Shown here in pieces: positions 10,373 to 22,005 of a stretch of 64,000 nt of DNA. Position 1 is the stretch's first letter. Every line of letters begins with the position of its first letter. Source of the DNA: Piromyces finnis (Eukaryota > Neocallimastigomycota > Neocallimastigomycetes > Neocallimastigales > Neocallimastigaceae); the NCBI GenBank assembly GCA_002104945.1, contig MCFH01000002.1:1889001-1953000 (forward strand). Direction: 5' to 3'. Made by a program: the position numbers and the translations under genes. Under the pieces are notes generated by a model, which saw nothing but the letters and a program-made list of their open reading frames with translations, had not been told where the DNA came from and did not search any database.

Positions 10373-13015
10373 ATATAACTGAATATTTGACTAAATAGAA
10401 AATTCTTAATAATTAGAATATAAATTTAAAGCATTTTTAATTTGATTTGAATTTATCAACAAAAGTCAATACAAATTTAGTTATTTAAAAAGTTATACAT
10501 TTATTAAAAAAAAATTATTTTTATATTTAGTAAATTAAGATAATTTGATTGTAATAGTTTATTAAATAATTTATTAAACAAATGATTAAGAATAAATAAT
10601 TAAAATAATTTGAATTCAATATGAGGAGGTTTTACAAATTTAGTTGTTAAATAAATTATGTTTTTTATATTTAATAAATTAAAATAAATTAATTAAATAA
10701 AGAATTTTTTATAAAGAAGTTATTGTATATCTAGTTAATAAGTTTATATTTTTATTAAGAAGTAAGTTTTATATTTAAAAGATTCAAATAACTTGAATAA
10801 ATTAATATAGTAGTTTTGATTGAATAATTATAAAGTTAAATAAATATATAATAAGAAATGAGTGTAATATTTTTTATTCTTAATAATATGATGGTAGTGA
10901 AATCAGAGCTAGAAAATTAATCTATTCTGGATCTGTTCTTAATTTCATTTATCTGGATTTTATAAAGAATAAAATGAAAATAAAAAGAAACAAGAAAGAA
11001 GAACAATTCAGTAATGAAATAATAAATTTGAAAATTCCAATGTTTTAAAAAGAAACTTAATGAATTACTGAATTGTGGAGGATTATAACAAAATGTTAAG
11101 TACATTTGTCCTATGGAAAATAATGTTATCTAAATAATTTTAATTATAATAAATGTAATTTAAAAAATAAATATGATTGTAATGTATTAGTATTGTAGAA
11201 TTAGAAATAGCTATAATAGAAATTAATGAGGAATAGTTTTAGTAATAGTAACAACTTGATAGTATAATAGTTAGTATTAATAATAATTAAAAAAAAAATA
11301 GAATTAATAAATACAACAAATGAAAAAAAAAATATAATAAAATGTAATAAATAGAATAAAGTAATAAATAGAATAAGTTAATAAATATGATAAATGTAAT
11401 AAATAGAATAAATTAATAAATATAATAAGTTAATAAATATGATAAATGTAATAAATATAATGAATAAAACAAATATAAATTAATGTAATATGTATAATAA
11501 TTATAAGAGTTTTTAATAAATGAATAGTTTTTATGTACTTAATAAAACGAACTTTATAAAGGAAAAAAAAAGATTTTAATCTTTATACAATTCTTTTTAA
11601 TGGAAGTATAATGAGATTGATAACTATAATTACTATATATTGATTGTAGGAAATTAAATGATATAATTATTGAAATTCATATATTCCTTTAATCAATAAA
11701 TAAGATAAATGGAGTAAAATATGTTTTTAAACTAAATTTAAATATATCAATAGCTTAGTAAGAATTAAATAAAGTGATGAATTTAAAATTACTTTAATCT
11801 TTATATGGCATTTTTAATTTATTATCATACCTTTTATTCAAAAATGTATCAGCTCTATTTTAATATTTTAAGTGATGCTTTTGATGAAGTATTTTAATTA
11901 CTTTATAATTAATAATATTTAGTACAACATTATGTATATGTTTATATCAATTCTGTGATGTTTTATTGATGATATTTAAATTTATGAATTCATTGTTAAA
12001 TTTTTAAAAAAGAAATAATTTTATAATACCATATATTGATAAATTATAAAATAAAAGAGAATTATAAATATGCTAAAAGTATTTTAAAAACGTCTAAAAA
12101 TGATAAATTTGTTAATTAAATTATAGTATTTACTTGATGACTTGATACCACTTTTGTTTATTTAATAATAAGATTAAAAAAAAATAGTGGTATAGTTAAT
12201 ATAATTATTGAATGATGTTTTTCCATTATTATTAATGAATGTTAATTTTTTTACAAATATTTTATTACTAAGAATTTTGTTATATTTATTTGCTTAATAA
12301 TAACCTTTAAAAAAAATAAGTTCCACTTGGTTTAAAGCTTGTACAATAATAAAAAACATTTAATACTCTTTAAATGCTATTTTCTTTATAATTTTAGAAT
12401 TGTCTGTTTGATATATTTAATATAAATTTTATCACAGACTTTTCATTTAAATGAGAGGGTGAACGAGATATTGTTCCAATATCTCCGTTGGTTAATAAAA
12501 TCGAATTGATTGTTATATTGGAATCTACTTATAATATTTTATTGTAATCAATCAATCAATTTCAATTTTATACAAACTATGGATTTAATTTAAAATTTAA
12601 TATTGAAATTTCTTCAGCTAATAAATCAAAGAAAGTTGAACAGATTATTATAAGTATTAATAAAAAGTATTAAAATTGTAAAATAGAATTTTAATCATGC
12701 ATAAGAAGATTATAAAAGTCATGATGATCAAGAAGAATTGAATAAATAAAAATTTGAAACTTAAGTAAATGTTTTGTTTTGAATACTTAAATAAAAATGT
12801 TAATAGAAAACAATTTATAAATAACCATAATCTGAATATAAAAACAAATGGATTCTTGATGATTAAGTTTTAGATAAATTATTAGAATTATGTATAAGTA
12901 ACAAGAATGATAATAAGAGTATAAATAAATTAAATACTTATATATTTTTTTAACAATGTTATGATTTAGAAAAAGTAGTAACCATTTGTTATTTAAATTT
13001 CTTCAAGAAAATAAT
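10373..13015 (+). other. Element C interior, no gene recognised
   Basis: AT-rich sequence without convincing coding capacity on either strand. There are runs of TAATAAATA-type simple sequence near 11300-11480. At about 12455-12485 the words GAACGAGATATTG and CAATATCTCCGTTGG form a short inverted pair. Nothing else stands out. Confidence 0.5.
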
Positions 13016-13045
13016 CTCGCAGGAGCTCGACTTAAAGGGCGAGAT
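13016..13045 (+). promoter_or_regulatory. Element C polypurine tract and conserved box
   Basis: CTCGCAGGAGCTCGACTTAA is followed by AGGGCGAGAT directly before the right LTR. This is the B/D-family 3' signature and fixes element C as plus-strand. Confidence 0.75.
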
Positions 13046-13836
13046 TGTAAAGATATAATATATATCTTTAGATTATTTAATAATTAATTATTAATTATTA
13101 AATAATAAATTAATATTTAGTAAAACTGATTATAAAATTTTTGAGTAAATTTTATGGAATAATTTAATAATAAATTATTTTATAATAATTCCGTTAAATT
13201 TAAATTAAGATAAATATTTAAGTTTAAGGAATAAAAGAATTTTAATTAAATTTAAATATTTCAAATATTTTAAATAATTAAAATATTTTTCAAATACTTT
13301 TTATTTAGTTTTAGAATAGATTATACTTTTTTATTTAAATTTAGAATAGTTTAATAATTTTAACTTAGTTTTAAAAATAGATTTATTTATATTTCAATAG
13401 GAAATATATTAAGAATAGTATTGATAATATTAAATTAATTTATAGAAAATACATGGGCTTTATTCAATTTTGAGTTTACTCAAATTGAATTAAAAGTATA
13501 ATGAATTAGTTTAGTTTAGTTCTGTTATTTTATTATTTAATTAAATTAGTTTTGTTTATTTTATATTAAATATATGTTTATTTAAATAGAATAATATATT
13601 AGAATATAATTATGAAAAAATATAAATACATGTAATTTTTATTTGTTAAATCGATGTAATTGTTATTTTCAATTTTTTAATTATTAACTATTATATAGTT
13701 AATAATATTTTTAAGAGTTTAAATAAAAATGTTTTTTTTTAAAATAAAAATTTAATGTTTTATTTTTTTATTTTTGTGTTAATAAAAATTGTTTTGTTTT
13801 AAGTATAAAATCTGTTTTAAATTTTATACTTTTACA
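13046..13836 (+). repeat. Element C 3' LTR
   Basis: 791 bp, nearly identical to 7678-8469, ending TTTTACA before the ACAAC duplication. Confidence 0.9.
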
Positions 13837-16800
13837 ACAACCATGAGAGTTGTCATATCTCTGGACTTAGGAAGATCAACAATAAAATCAATAGAAATAT
13901 CAGACCAGGGCCTACTGGGAGTGTCTAAAGGGGATAACAATCCATAAGGCTTATGTCTGGGGACTTTGGATTTGCAACAAGTCACGCAAGATTTGATAAA
14001 AGATTTAACGTCTGAATGAAACCTTGGCCACCAAAAGTTTCTGGAAATCAGTTCAGTGGTTTTCTTAATACCGAAATGACCAGCAGCAACAGAATCATGA
14101 TGAAGTTCCAAAACTCTTGTCCTAAGAGATTTAGGAACATAAATAAGATTATTATATAACAAAAATCCTTCGTTATCAATAATAACTTTATCAATATTTT
14201 TAATAGGTGCATTACATGCAGAACCATTCATTTTAAATTGGACAATAGAATTATACAAATCGTCATTTTTAAGTTCTAATAAAATAGAATCGATTAACGG
14301 TTTGTTATCGCTATGATGAAACGAAATAGTAAGACAAGAAACATCAGAATTAATATTATTCTCTAAATGGTCACTTCTACGAGACAGGATATCAGGCTTA
14401 CCGGATTTCTTTCCAGCTCTATAAATGAGTTTAAAATCAAATCTGGATAAGAACAAATTCCATCTAATTTGTCTCTGAGATAACATTTCAGGTTTTCTAG
14501 GAAATGTTAAATTCTTGTGATCAGTATAAATTATGAACGGATGGCGTGCACCTTCTAAATAATGACGCCATTCTTCAAGAGCAACTACAATAGCTAAAAG
14601 TTCCTTGTCATATATAGGATAGTTTCTTTGACAACTCGTCAAACTTTTAGAAAGAAATGCAATAGGATGTAATTTGCCATCAAATTCTTGAGAGAGAATA
14701 GCACCGACGGCATAATTACTAGCATCAGTTTCTACAATAAATCGTTTATTACTATCCGCATGTTTCAGAATAGGAGCTGTCGTGAACAGAGATTTTAATA
14801 AAATAAAAGCGTCCTGATCTTCTTTCACCCAGTTAAAAGCAACATTCTTTCTAGTGAGTTTGTGAAGAGGGTTTGCAATTTTAGCAAAGTCTTTAATAAA
14901 AATTCTGTAATAGTTGCATAAACCAATAAAAGACTGAACCTCTTTAACATTCTTGGGAACCGGCCAATCGAGAATTGCTTTAACTTTATTTTCATCCATT
15001 TGCAATCCATCCTTTGAAATGACATAACCAAGAAAAGTGGTTTTCTCAACATCAAACTCACATTTTTCTAATTTAACATAAAGATTATTTTCAAGTAGTT
15101 TCTTAAGTACCTTTTTAACATGCTCATGATGTTCTTCGATATTATTAGAATAAATAAGAATATCATCAATATATGAGATAACAAAATCGTCTAAATAATC
15201 ACTAAGGACATCGTTAATGAAGTGTTGAAAAGTTGCAGGTGCATTTTTTAATCCAAAAGGCATAACCAGATATTCAAAATGTCCATATCTAGTACGAAAA
15301 GCCGTTTTGTATTCGTCACCTTCTTTAATACGAACAAGATTATAAGCGGATTTAAGGTCTAATTTAGTAAAAATCTTAGCATTTTTCACCCTATCCAAAA
15401 GGTCACTAATTAAAGGTAAAGGATATGAATTACGAATGGTAATATCATTCAACTTTCTATAATCGATACAAAGTCTTAGGGAGCCATCCTTCTTTTTAAC
15501 AAATAAAATTGGGGCACCAGCAGGAGACGATGATTTCCTAATAAAACCTTTATTTAAATTATCATCAATATATTTTTTAAGTTCCTCTCTTTCAACTTCA
15601 GTTAATGGATACAAAGGTCCATAAAATAAAGTCGAATCATCTTTAAGTTTGATTTCACAATCATAAGGTCTATGAGGAGGTAACACTTCACAATTTTTTT
15701 CATTAAACACTTCACTAAATTCTAAATATTGGGTTGGTACGGCGACCAATTTATCTTTATTAATATCTTTTCCATTATTATTATTATTACTACATGATTC
15801 GTTATCATTATTACATGTTTCATTAATTTTTGTTACAATACATTTAACTTTTTTATTAAAACTAATATATTCATCATCGCTATCATCTTCATCATTGATG
15901 GTTCTAACAAGGCGGCCTTTAACATATTCTTTTTCTTCATTGTTTGGGACAGAGGGATCTACTTTCGGCTTTTTGGTCAAGCTTCGGTCGAGAACATCAT
16001 GATCTAACTGATCATTCTTTGACTTCTTTCTTGGTTTTCTCTTTCTTTTGCCTTTATTACAATGTCTGGCACAATAACCAGAACTAAAAGCGATTTTCTT
16101 AGAGTCGTAGAAAGCATTTGGATTATGCTTCTTTATCCACGGCAAACCAAGAATAACATCAACACCGGGGACTTGTAATCCATAAAGTTGAATTACTTCG
16201 AAGTGATTTTTGCAACGGAACATGCACTTCTCAGTCCTTTCCCAAACACTAACAACTCCATCACTAACACCAGATACACGGAATGGTTCTACTTTTTCCA
16301 AATTAATACCAAGGTCTTCAGCAAGACTTGGATTAATGAAATTTAATTCAGAACCGGAATCAATTAAAACCTTAATTTTAACTTCCGAAACTTCATTGGT
16401 ACTCAAGTAAAAATCCACAAGGTTTAAATCACTTTTCACTCCCTTGACTCCAACTTTGTAAATTTTTGGATTAACAATTTTTGGAGTCCTTTCTTTAACA
16501 ATTCTTAACACTTTTCTGGGCTTTACTCTATTAGGACAATTAAATTTTAAATGTCCCGGTTGTTTACAAAGAAAACATAACCCTTTTTTCTTTTCTTCTT
16601 CAAAGTTATCTATGTTTTCATTGTAATTTTTACTTGATCCTTGAATATTCACATACCTTTTTCGTTTATTCTCTCTACTAATTTTAAATACATCCACATC
16701 CATAGGATCATTAGCCCTTCTACCATTAAAATAAAATTCACTTAAAGAATTCCTTTTCATCATATCTTCAACTAAAATAGTTGAAGAAATCAATTGTTCA

Positions 16801-17339
16801 ATTGAAGTTGGGTTTGATTCAATGAAAGCCAACTTCTCCCTAAGTGGTGGTAATAAACCTTTCAGAAACATGTAGATTTTTGCGCTATCATTAAAGCTTG
16901 AATTTTGGCTAATACGTTGAAACTCGGTAATGTAATCTAATACCTGACCAAGTTTCCTTTGGCGAAGATTATCTAATTTTCCGTTAGCTACAACGGTATC
17001 GTATCTATAACTGCCAAAATTAGCCTTCAACCTATCTATAAATTCATCATAATGGTTTAAAACCCCACTATTATTCTTCATCAACACTGAAGCCCATTCC
17101 AAAGGTTTACCAGAAAAGTATGATATAACGAAGTCGACCTTGACTCGATCTGTATTATACAGTGTCGGTCGAGTACGAAATACCAACTCCACTCTAGTTA
17201 AAAATCCATCCAATTCTCTTTGTTTACCAGAAAATGTCGGTGGAGCATTAATAATGTTCCCCGAGTTCCCGGAAACACCCACATTCCTATCACCCATTTC
17301 TAAATTTAAATTTTCAAACTCACTAATTAAATCCTCCAA
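13837..17339 (-). CDS. Element B Gag-Pol, N-terminal part (Gag, protease, RT, RNase H, integrase N-domain)
   Basis: A single Gag-Pol frame from the ATG at 17339. Gag occupies roughly the first 290 residues with zinc knuckle CFLCKQPGHLKFNC near 253-268. The protease motif VLIDSGSELNFI is near 325. The RT has [23 protein letters not shown] and YIDDILIYS (about 720). RNase H ETDASNYAVG is near 870. The integrase zinc region (HHDSVAAGHFG to CVTCC) is near 1083-1118, and the first catalytic Asp is in SIDFIVDLP near 1153. Element C interrupts just after LMVVV; the frame then runs on a few codons into the C LTR to a stop at 13824. The rest is at 6583-7677. No other break is seen. Confidence 0.92.
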
Positions 17340-17520
17340 TTCAAAATATAATATATAATATAAAATTAAAATGGTTTCTTACTACTATTTCAAGTAAGTA
17401 ATCTTAAATTTTTTTTTTTTTTTTAATTACACTACTACAATTTATCCTAATACAAAAGTTATTCAAACGCGTTCTGTAAAGCAGTGTCGAACAAGTTTTG
17501 TATTACTAATTAATATTGGT

Positions 17521-17790
17521 TAATTCTTCTTTCTTCTTGCACTCGGTGGTAGTTTCTAATTCTAACCAGTAGTCAAAATTTCTTCTTTCTTCTTATTCGG
17601 CGGTAGTTTCCAATTCTAACCAGTAGTCAAAATTTCTTCTTTCTTCTTATTCGGCGGTAGTTTCCAATTCTAACCAGTAGTCAAAATTTCTTCTTTCTTC
17701 TTATTCGGCGGTAGTTTCCAATTCTAACCAGTAGTTAAAGTTCTTTCTTGCTTTTTGTACCCGGCGGTAGATACCCTAACGTATTCTCTA
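17521..17790 (-). repeat. Five 54-bp tandem repeats in the element B leader
   Basis: The block ATTCGGCGGTAG recurs at exactly 54-bp steps (about 17541, 17595, 17649, 17703, 17757), with TTCCAATTCTAACCAGTAGT in each unit. The inner copies are nearly identical and the outer ones diverged. The unit is more GC-rich than its surroundings. The array lies between the primer site and gag; a packaging or translation role is possible but unproven. Confidence 0.8.
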
Positions 17791-17800
17791 TCTTCGTTGG

Positions 17801-17811
17801 GTAATTGTTAT
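17801..17811 (-). promoter_or_regulatory. Element B primer-binding site
   Basis: On the minus strand ATAACAATTAC starts directly after the LTR terminal CA. It complements GTAATTGTTAT inside the LTR (17936-17946). Confidence 0.7.
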
Positions 17812-18417
17812 TGTAATGTTGAACACTGAAAGAATAGATTAGGATATCTATTCTATTACAATAACACAAAAATTCGAAAAAATAAAATAAAAAATTGTTT
17901 TATAAAATATCTTTTATTATAATAGAATTTTAATAATAACAATTACATCGATAAAATGATGAAAAATATCTTCTATTTATATTTTTCCTAAATATATTTA
18001 TATTATATTATAACTATTTATTTCTTATATATTATTATTTAAAATCTACACTAAAATCTTAATTATTAATAAATATTTAAACTATAACTATTTTTAGTAA
18101 AATACAATTGGCAATTCAAATTAAGTACTATTTAATTTGAATATGTGCCCATGTATTATTGATATATTAATCATTTATTATTTATCTATTTCTATAAAAA
18201 AACAATACTAAAACTAGGGATTTAAATTGAGAATATTAATTTACTTGTTAAACATTAAAAATAAATTAATAATTTATTTTGTTTTAAACTTTAATTATTA
18301 ATAAATAAATTATGTCTCATTTTCTTTTTCTGAATATAATTTGTGTAACTTAAACAATAATACTTGTGGCTTAAGTTACATTAAAGATATCAAACAGAGG
18401 CGTTTGATATCTTTACA
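17812..18417 (-). repeat. Element B 5' LTR
   Basis: 606 bp, matching 5941-6545. On the minus strand it carries TATAAATA (17974-17981), then 35 bp on the self-primer GTAATTGTTAT (17936-17946). Confidence 0.9.
17936..17981 (-). promoter_or_regulatory. Element B promoter and self-primer
   Basis: TATAAATA precedes the 11-nt self-primer with the same 35-bp spacing as in element C. Confidence 0.65.
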
Positions 18418-18714
18418 CAGTCCATGTATTACCTATATATTAATTAAATATTAATAATACTATTTATTATATATTTACTATTAAAAAAATGCTAATTTAA
18501 AACTACGCTAAAGTTATTGAACTAATTTTAATTAAATAAAACCTTAAGATATAATTTGAATATTTAAAATATTTAAATTTAATTATCCATTAATTTAAAT
18601 ATTTATCCAAATTTCATTTTTAATTTTGATATTTTAAAATTAATCTTTATTTAATTATTATTTAATTACTAATTAATTATTAAATAATTTAAAGATATAT
18701 TTTATATCTTTACA
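18418..18714 (-). repeat. Family D LTR, right part
   Basis: Continuation of 5479-5940 beyond element B (first five bases are the CAGTC duplication). It ends TTTATATCTTTACA at the D polypurine tract. Confidence 0.75.
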
Positions 18715-19056
18715 ATCTCGCCCTTTAAGCCGAGCTCCTACGAGATTATTTCTTTGAAGAAATATCAATTACAAATGGTTGATATCTATGTTTGATCATA
18801 TCATTGTTATTCCTTGTATACACTTGATCTTTTCTAGACTTTTTATTTTTTCTATAAAATTCTTGGATCAATTGTACATCTGTAATTTGATCTTCCGGGA
18901 TCTAAGCATTTTCGTCAAGATTTTTCCATGTCATCAAGAAGAATTCCTTTCCATGATAATTTCTTTCTTAAATAATTTTATCAGGAATCCTATCAATATC
19001 ATTGGTTATATTTTTTCTTTTATTTATTACTGATCTACTTACAAATTCATTTTTCG
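18715..19056 (-). pseudogene. Decayed Pol C-terminus of a D-type element
   Basis: Begins (at the LTR side) with the conserved 3' box and purine run. Read from 19056 downwards it encodes KNEFVSRSVINKRKN, then a decayed chromodomain segment and RYQPFVIDI, clearly related to the C-terminus of B Pol. At least two in-frame stops break it. RT, RNase H and most of integrase are missing: at 19056 the sequence joins directly to an E-type protease region, so the junction is a deletion or recombination scar. Confidence 0.7.
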
Positions 19057-20690
19057 TTATTCTTTATATCCATTTGGAACTTCAGGTGTAACTTCATTAT
19101 CACTTGTAATTGCACAACATACTAAATATTTTTGATGAAGAATTTTATTTAATTTGGATGTTTTACATTTTTTATTTATACATGACTTTTTCTTTCTCTT
19201 TTCTATTACTAATACATTTTCTTTATTTCTAAGTTTACTATCTCTAATAACTAAACTATTCTTATAATTATTAATAATTTCTTCAGCTAACTCTAATTTC
19301 TTTCTTTTATCTTCTTCTTCCTTTAATTTATTTTGTTCAATTCTTTCATTTATTTCTTCGTCAGTAGCGCAACAATTCATCTTGCAAAATTCAGACTTAA
19401 ACTCTAATTTTTGATCCTTGAAGCTAATAATTGGATCATGTTTTCTTAACCATTTGTTCCCTAAAATAAGCGATACGTCCGAAGGTAGAGTAGTAATATA
19501 AAATTGAATAGACTCCTTGTGATTGCCGATAGACATGGTCAACGGGATCGTTTCATACTTCAGTAATCCATTTCCTCCCAGTCCTTCCACAAACTTGTCT
19601 TTCATCATTCTTTGGATTGGTATTCTATATTTGTTAACCGTTTTCCAATCCATGAATTCTAAGTCGGATCCTGAGTCAACTAACGCATTTAATGAGATTC
19701 CTCGGTTGACATGGAGTACAACATCGAAAACATTCAACAGGTGCTGTTTCCTGTTTTCCTTAATCATGAATGCTTTTGGGTGGTTTGCCAATTTATCCTT
19801 GAGCATTGGGCAATCCTTCTTCAAATGTCCTATTGATTTACAAATGAAACATTTCTTGGTCTTTTGTACTTTTTCCTCGTGATGAGAGTCTCGGTAATTG
19901 TTGAATTTCATCCCGTAATTCCCTTGGTAGAGTCGTTTCCCTAAATTTCGGTTATATCTTCTTCCTCTTTCTCCATCTATATTCATTGGGTCCTTTCCGT
20001 AGATTCTCCAGTCTTCTTCAATATTGGCAGCCACAGTATTGATTAGATCATACAGCTTTCTTATCTTAGGATATACTAGTTTTGTCTTCTCCTGAACAGA
20101 CGGCGGCAACCCTTCTACGAAGAAATGTATCTTGGCTTCATCATCAAAAGACGAGTCTCTAGAGGTTTTTTCGAAACAGTCACAGTAATCCATCACACTT
20201 TTGAATTGCTTGTAGTTGAGCTTCGTTAATCTTTTATTGGCTACATCAGAACTTGTACAGGTCCTATATCTTGCTTGCATGGCGGCTTTTAAGTCTTCAT
20301 AAGATTTCAATAAAGGGCTCTCTTCTTTCTCCAAGTCGGCATACCATTCGGCGGCGGGTCCAAGTAGCAGCTAAGTACATCAATCTTGTAAGCTTCGGTA
20401 GCATTCGGCCTTAGATTGTACTTGAAATATTTTTCGAGTCTAGCAAAGAAACTTGCTAACTCATCCCTCTTTCCATAAAACTTCGGTGGTCTTAGTATGA
20501 GGTTATCCCTGGCGTTAACGATTTTGCCATCCTCATGTTCTATTTCCATGGAGCTAGCCTCAGAATCGTTGTCACTGATTCCAGCTACTCCATTATCATT
20601 ACAGTTGTCAATATACCTATATTCCCCGTTCATACCGAAATATATTATTATCCACCAAGCAATAAAATCTAAACTATTCCTTATATCCAA
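19057..20690 (-). pseudogene. Family E Gag and protease, frameshifted and truncated
   Basis: Gag starts at the ATG at 20690. The frame breaks near 20340, where a small indel (a 4-base loss would explain it) shifts the reading; the second frame runs from about 20334 to 19057. It carries the zinc knuckle CFICKSIGHLKKDC and the protease motif ALVDSGSDLEFMD with the later ILGNKWLRKHDP. It stops at about the point where the RT-proximal PPHR region should begin, fused to D-type sequence. The 5' LTR to its right and the primer site at 20921 fit this gag. Non-functional as it stands. Confidence 0.8.
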
Positions 20691-20920
20691 AATTTTAATT
20701 CTCTATTATCCAAATCCTACAAATTCCTTTCTATTCTATAATTCAATTTTTTTTTTATTTATTAATAACACTATACTATTCTATCTATTATATTTATTCT
20801 ATTATTATTCACAGTTTTTTTTTTTTAAATATATCCCCGAATTTAATTCTAATATTAAATTCTCACTATTAAATTTTTTTTTTTTAATTCCCACACAAAG
20901 GTAAATCCACTATCCTAAAA
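20691..20920 (-). other. Family E leader
   Basis: A 230-bp AT-rich leader with several homopolymer T runs (A on the transcribed strand) between primer site and gag. Confidence 0.5.
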
Positions 20921-20931
20921 AGTTGGAAAAT
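20921..20931 (-). promoter_or_regulatory. Family E primer-binding site
   Basis: On the minus strand ATTTTCCAACT follows the LTR end directly. It is the exact complement of AGTTGGAAAAT inside the LTR (21247-21257). Confidence 0.7.
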
Positions 20932-21757
20932 TGTAAAACATTTAATTTAAATCTAACCTTTAAATTAAATTATTGGATTTAGGTTTGTGCTACTCTAATT
21001 TTAAAACAAAACAAACAAACAAGACAACAACAGAAAAACTTCTAATTTAATTCTTAGTAATCTTTTATTTAACTTTATTCCTTTAATTTATGACAACTGC
21101 CGATTACTTTACCACGAAGGTTATTTGACCAGAGCCTTCGCTAGGTAATCGGTTTTTTTTTTAAATAAAATAAAAAAATGTTTTATTATAACTTTATCAA
21201 TAATCTAATATTATTAATACTAATTAATTAATTACTAATAATTACTATTTTCCAACTATCGTTTCAATAGTTGAAAAATTCTCTTTATTTATACTTTTTA
21301 AATAAATTGAATAAATTCTAATATACATGCTTTAATATTATAATTTTACATTGTTTACATTTATACATTTATTAAAAGAAATTATTTGTATTAAACTATT
21401 TAAATTCAATTTATTTACTAAAGAATTTTCTAAACTTAAAATAAAGTTTTGATTTATTTACTATATGGTTGATTATATTTCAAACATATATTTAATTTAT
21501 TTATTTCTAATTTTGAGGCTTAGTTTATAAAAAAAATTTTTTATTATCTAAAATATTTATTGGCTAAAAGTTATTTAATTTAAAATTCTATTTTATCATC
21601 AAAACTTTATCTTATCAATAAGTTAAATTTTACATAAATTTATGTTAATGTATTGTGATGTAAATTTTAGTAAAATTTACGGTACATTAATTCAATACAT
21701 TATACATTAATCTACATACGTATTAAATACATTATTTAACTAATGCAATATTTTACA
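20932..21757 (-). repeat. Family E LTR shared by two element fragments
   Basis: 826 bp, TGTAAAAC to ATTTTACA on the plus strand. On its left is a primer site and gag; on its right is a polypurine tract and the end of pol. So the same LTR is 5' LTR for one fragment and 3' LTR for another. TATAAATA lies at 21286-21293 and the self-primer at 21247-21257. A hairpin with CCGATTAC/GTAATCGG and CGAAGG/CCTTCG spans about 21104-21156 and is kept in the copy at 61088-61869. Confidence 0.8.
21247..21293 (-). promoter_or_regulatory. Family E promoter and self-primer
   Basis: TATAAATA (21286-21293), then 36 bp on AGTTGGAAAAT (21247-21257), complementary to the site at 20921-20931. Confidence 0.65.
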
Positions 21758-22005
21758 CCTCCTCGAGGATTCGGATACCAGACGAATCGAAAAGAACTAA
21801 ACTAATTTATTAAATATTTAATCGAGTGAGATTTTTTTTTTTTTTTTTTTACATTATAAGATTTTAATTACATGAAAATATATTTTAAAATAACTAAACT
21901 AAAATTAAGAAAATAATAATTTTTTTTTTTTTTAAAATCTCTTTTCTCTTTTCATTTACTATAAAATAAAATAATATAAAACAATATAAATTAAAGTTTA
22001 ACATT
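21758..22005 (-). other. Family E 3' untranslated region with polypurine tract
   Basis: On the minus strand CGAGGAGG lies next to the LTR. Upstream of it is TCGTCTGGTATCCGAATCC, a box also found in element F and, altered, in G and I. Two long T runs (A on the element strand) lie at about 21832-21851 and 21920-21933. Confidence 0.65.

Larger units (their letters stand above)
7678..13836 (+). mobile_element. Element C, non-coding LTR element (LARD-like) inserted in B integrase
   Basis: LTRs 7678-8469 (792 bp) and 13046-13836 (791 bp) differ by one T in a homopolymer and one substitution as far as I can read, so the insertion is recent. The target duplication is ACAAC (7673-7677 and 13837-13841). 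The 4.6-kb interior has a primer site and polypurine tract of the B/D type but no gag or pol frame. It must depend on proteins of a related element. Its LTRs resemble family D. Inside are a short-repeat zone and seven copies of a structured hairpin motif. Confidence 0.9.
5941..18417 (-). mobile_element. Element B, full-length chromodomain Ty3/Gypsy retrotransposon, split by element C
   Basis: LTRs 5941-6545 and 17812-18417 differ by very few bases over about 605 bp. The flanks carry the 5-bp duplication CAGTC. Inside, read on the minus strand: primer site, repeat-bearing leader, one Gag-Pol frame, polypurine tract. The frame is interrupted only by element C; removing C plus one copy of its target duplication (6164 bp) puts both halves back in one phase. 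B therefore looks coding-competent before C arrived. Confidence 0.9.

Noticed and set aside
17521-17790. 54-bp repeats as CRISPR or as coding repeats
   Set aside because: There are no unique spacers, and although 54 is a multiple of three, the array lies upstream of the gag start and its frames contain stops.
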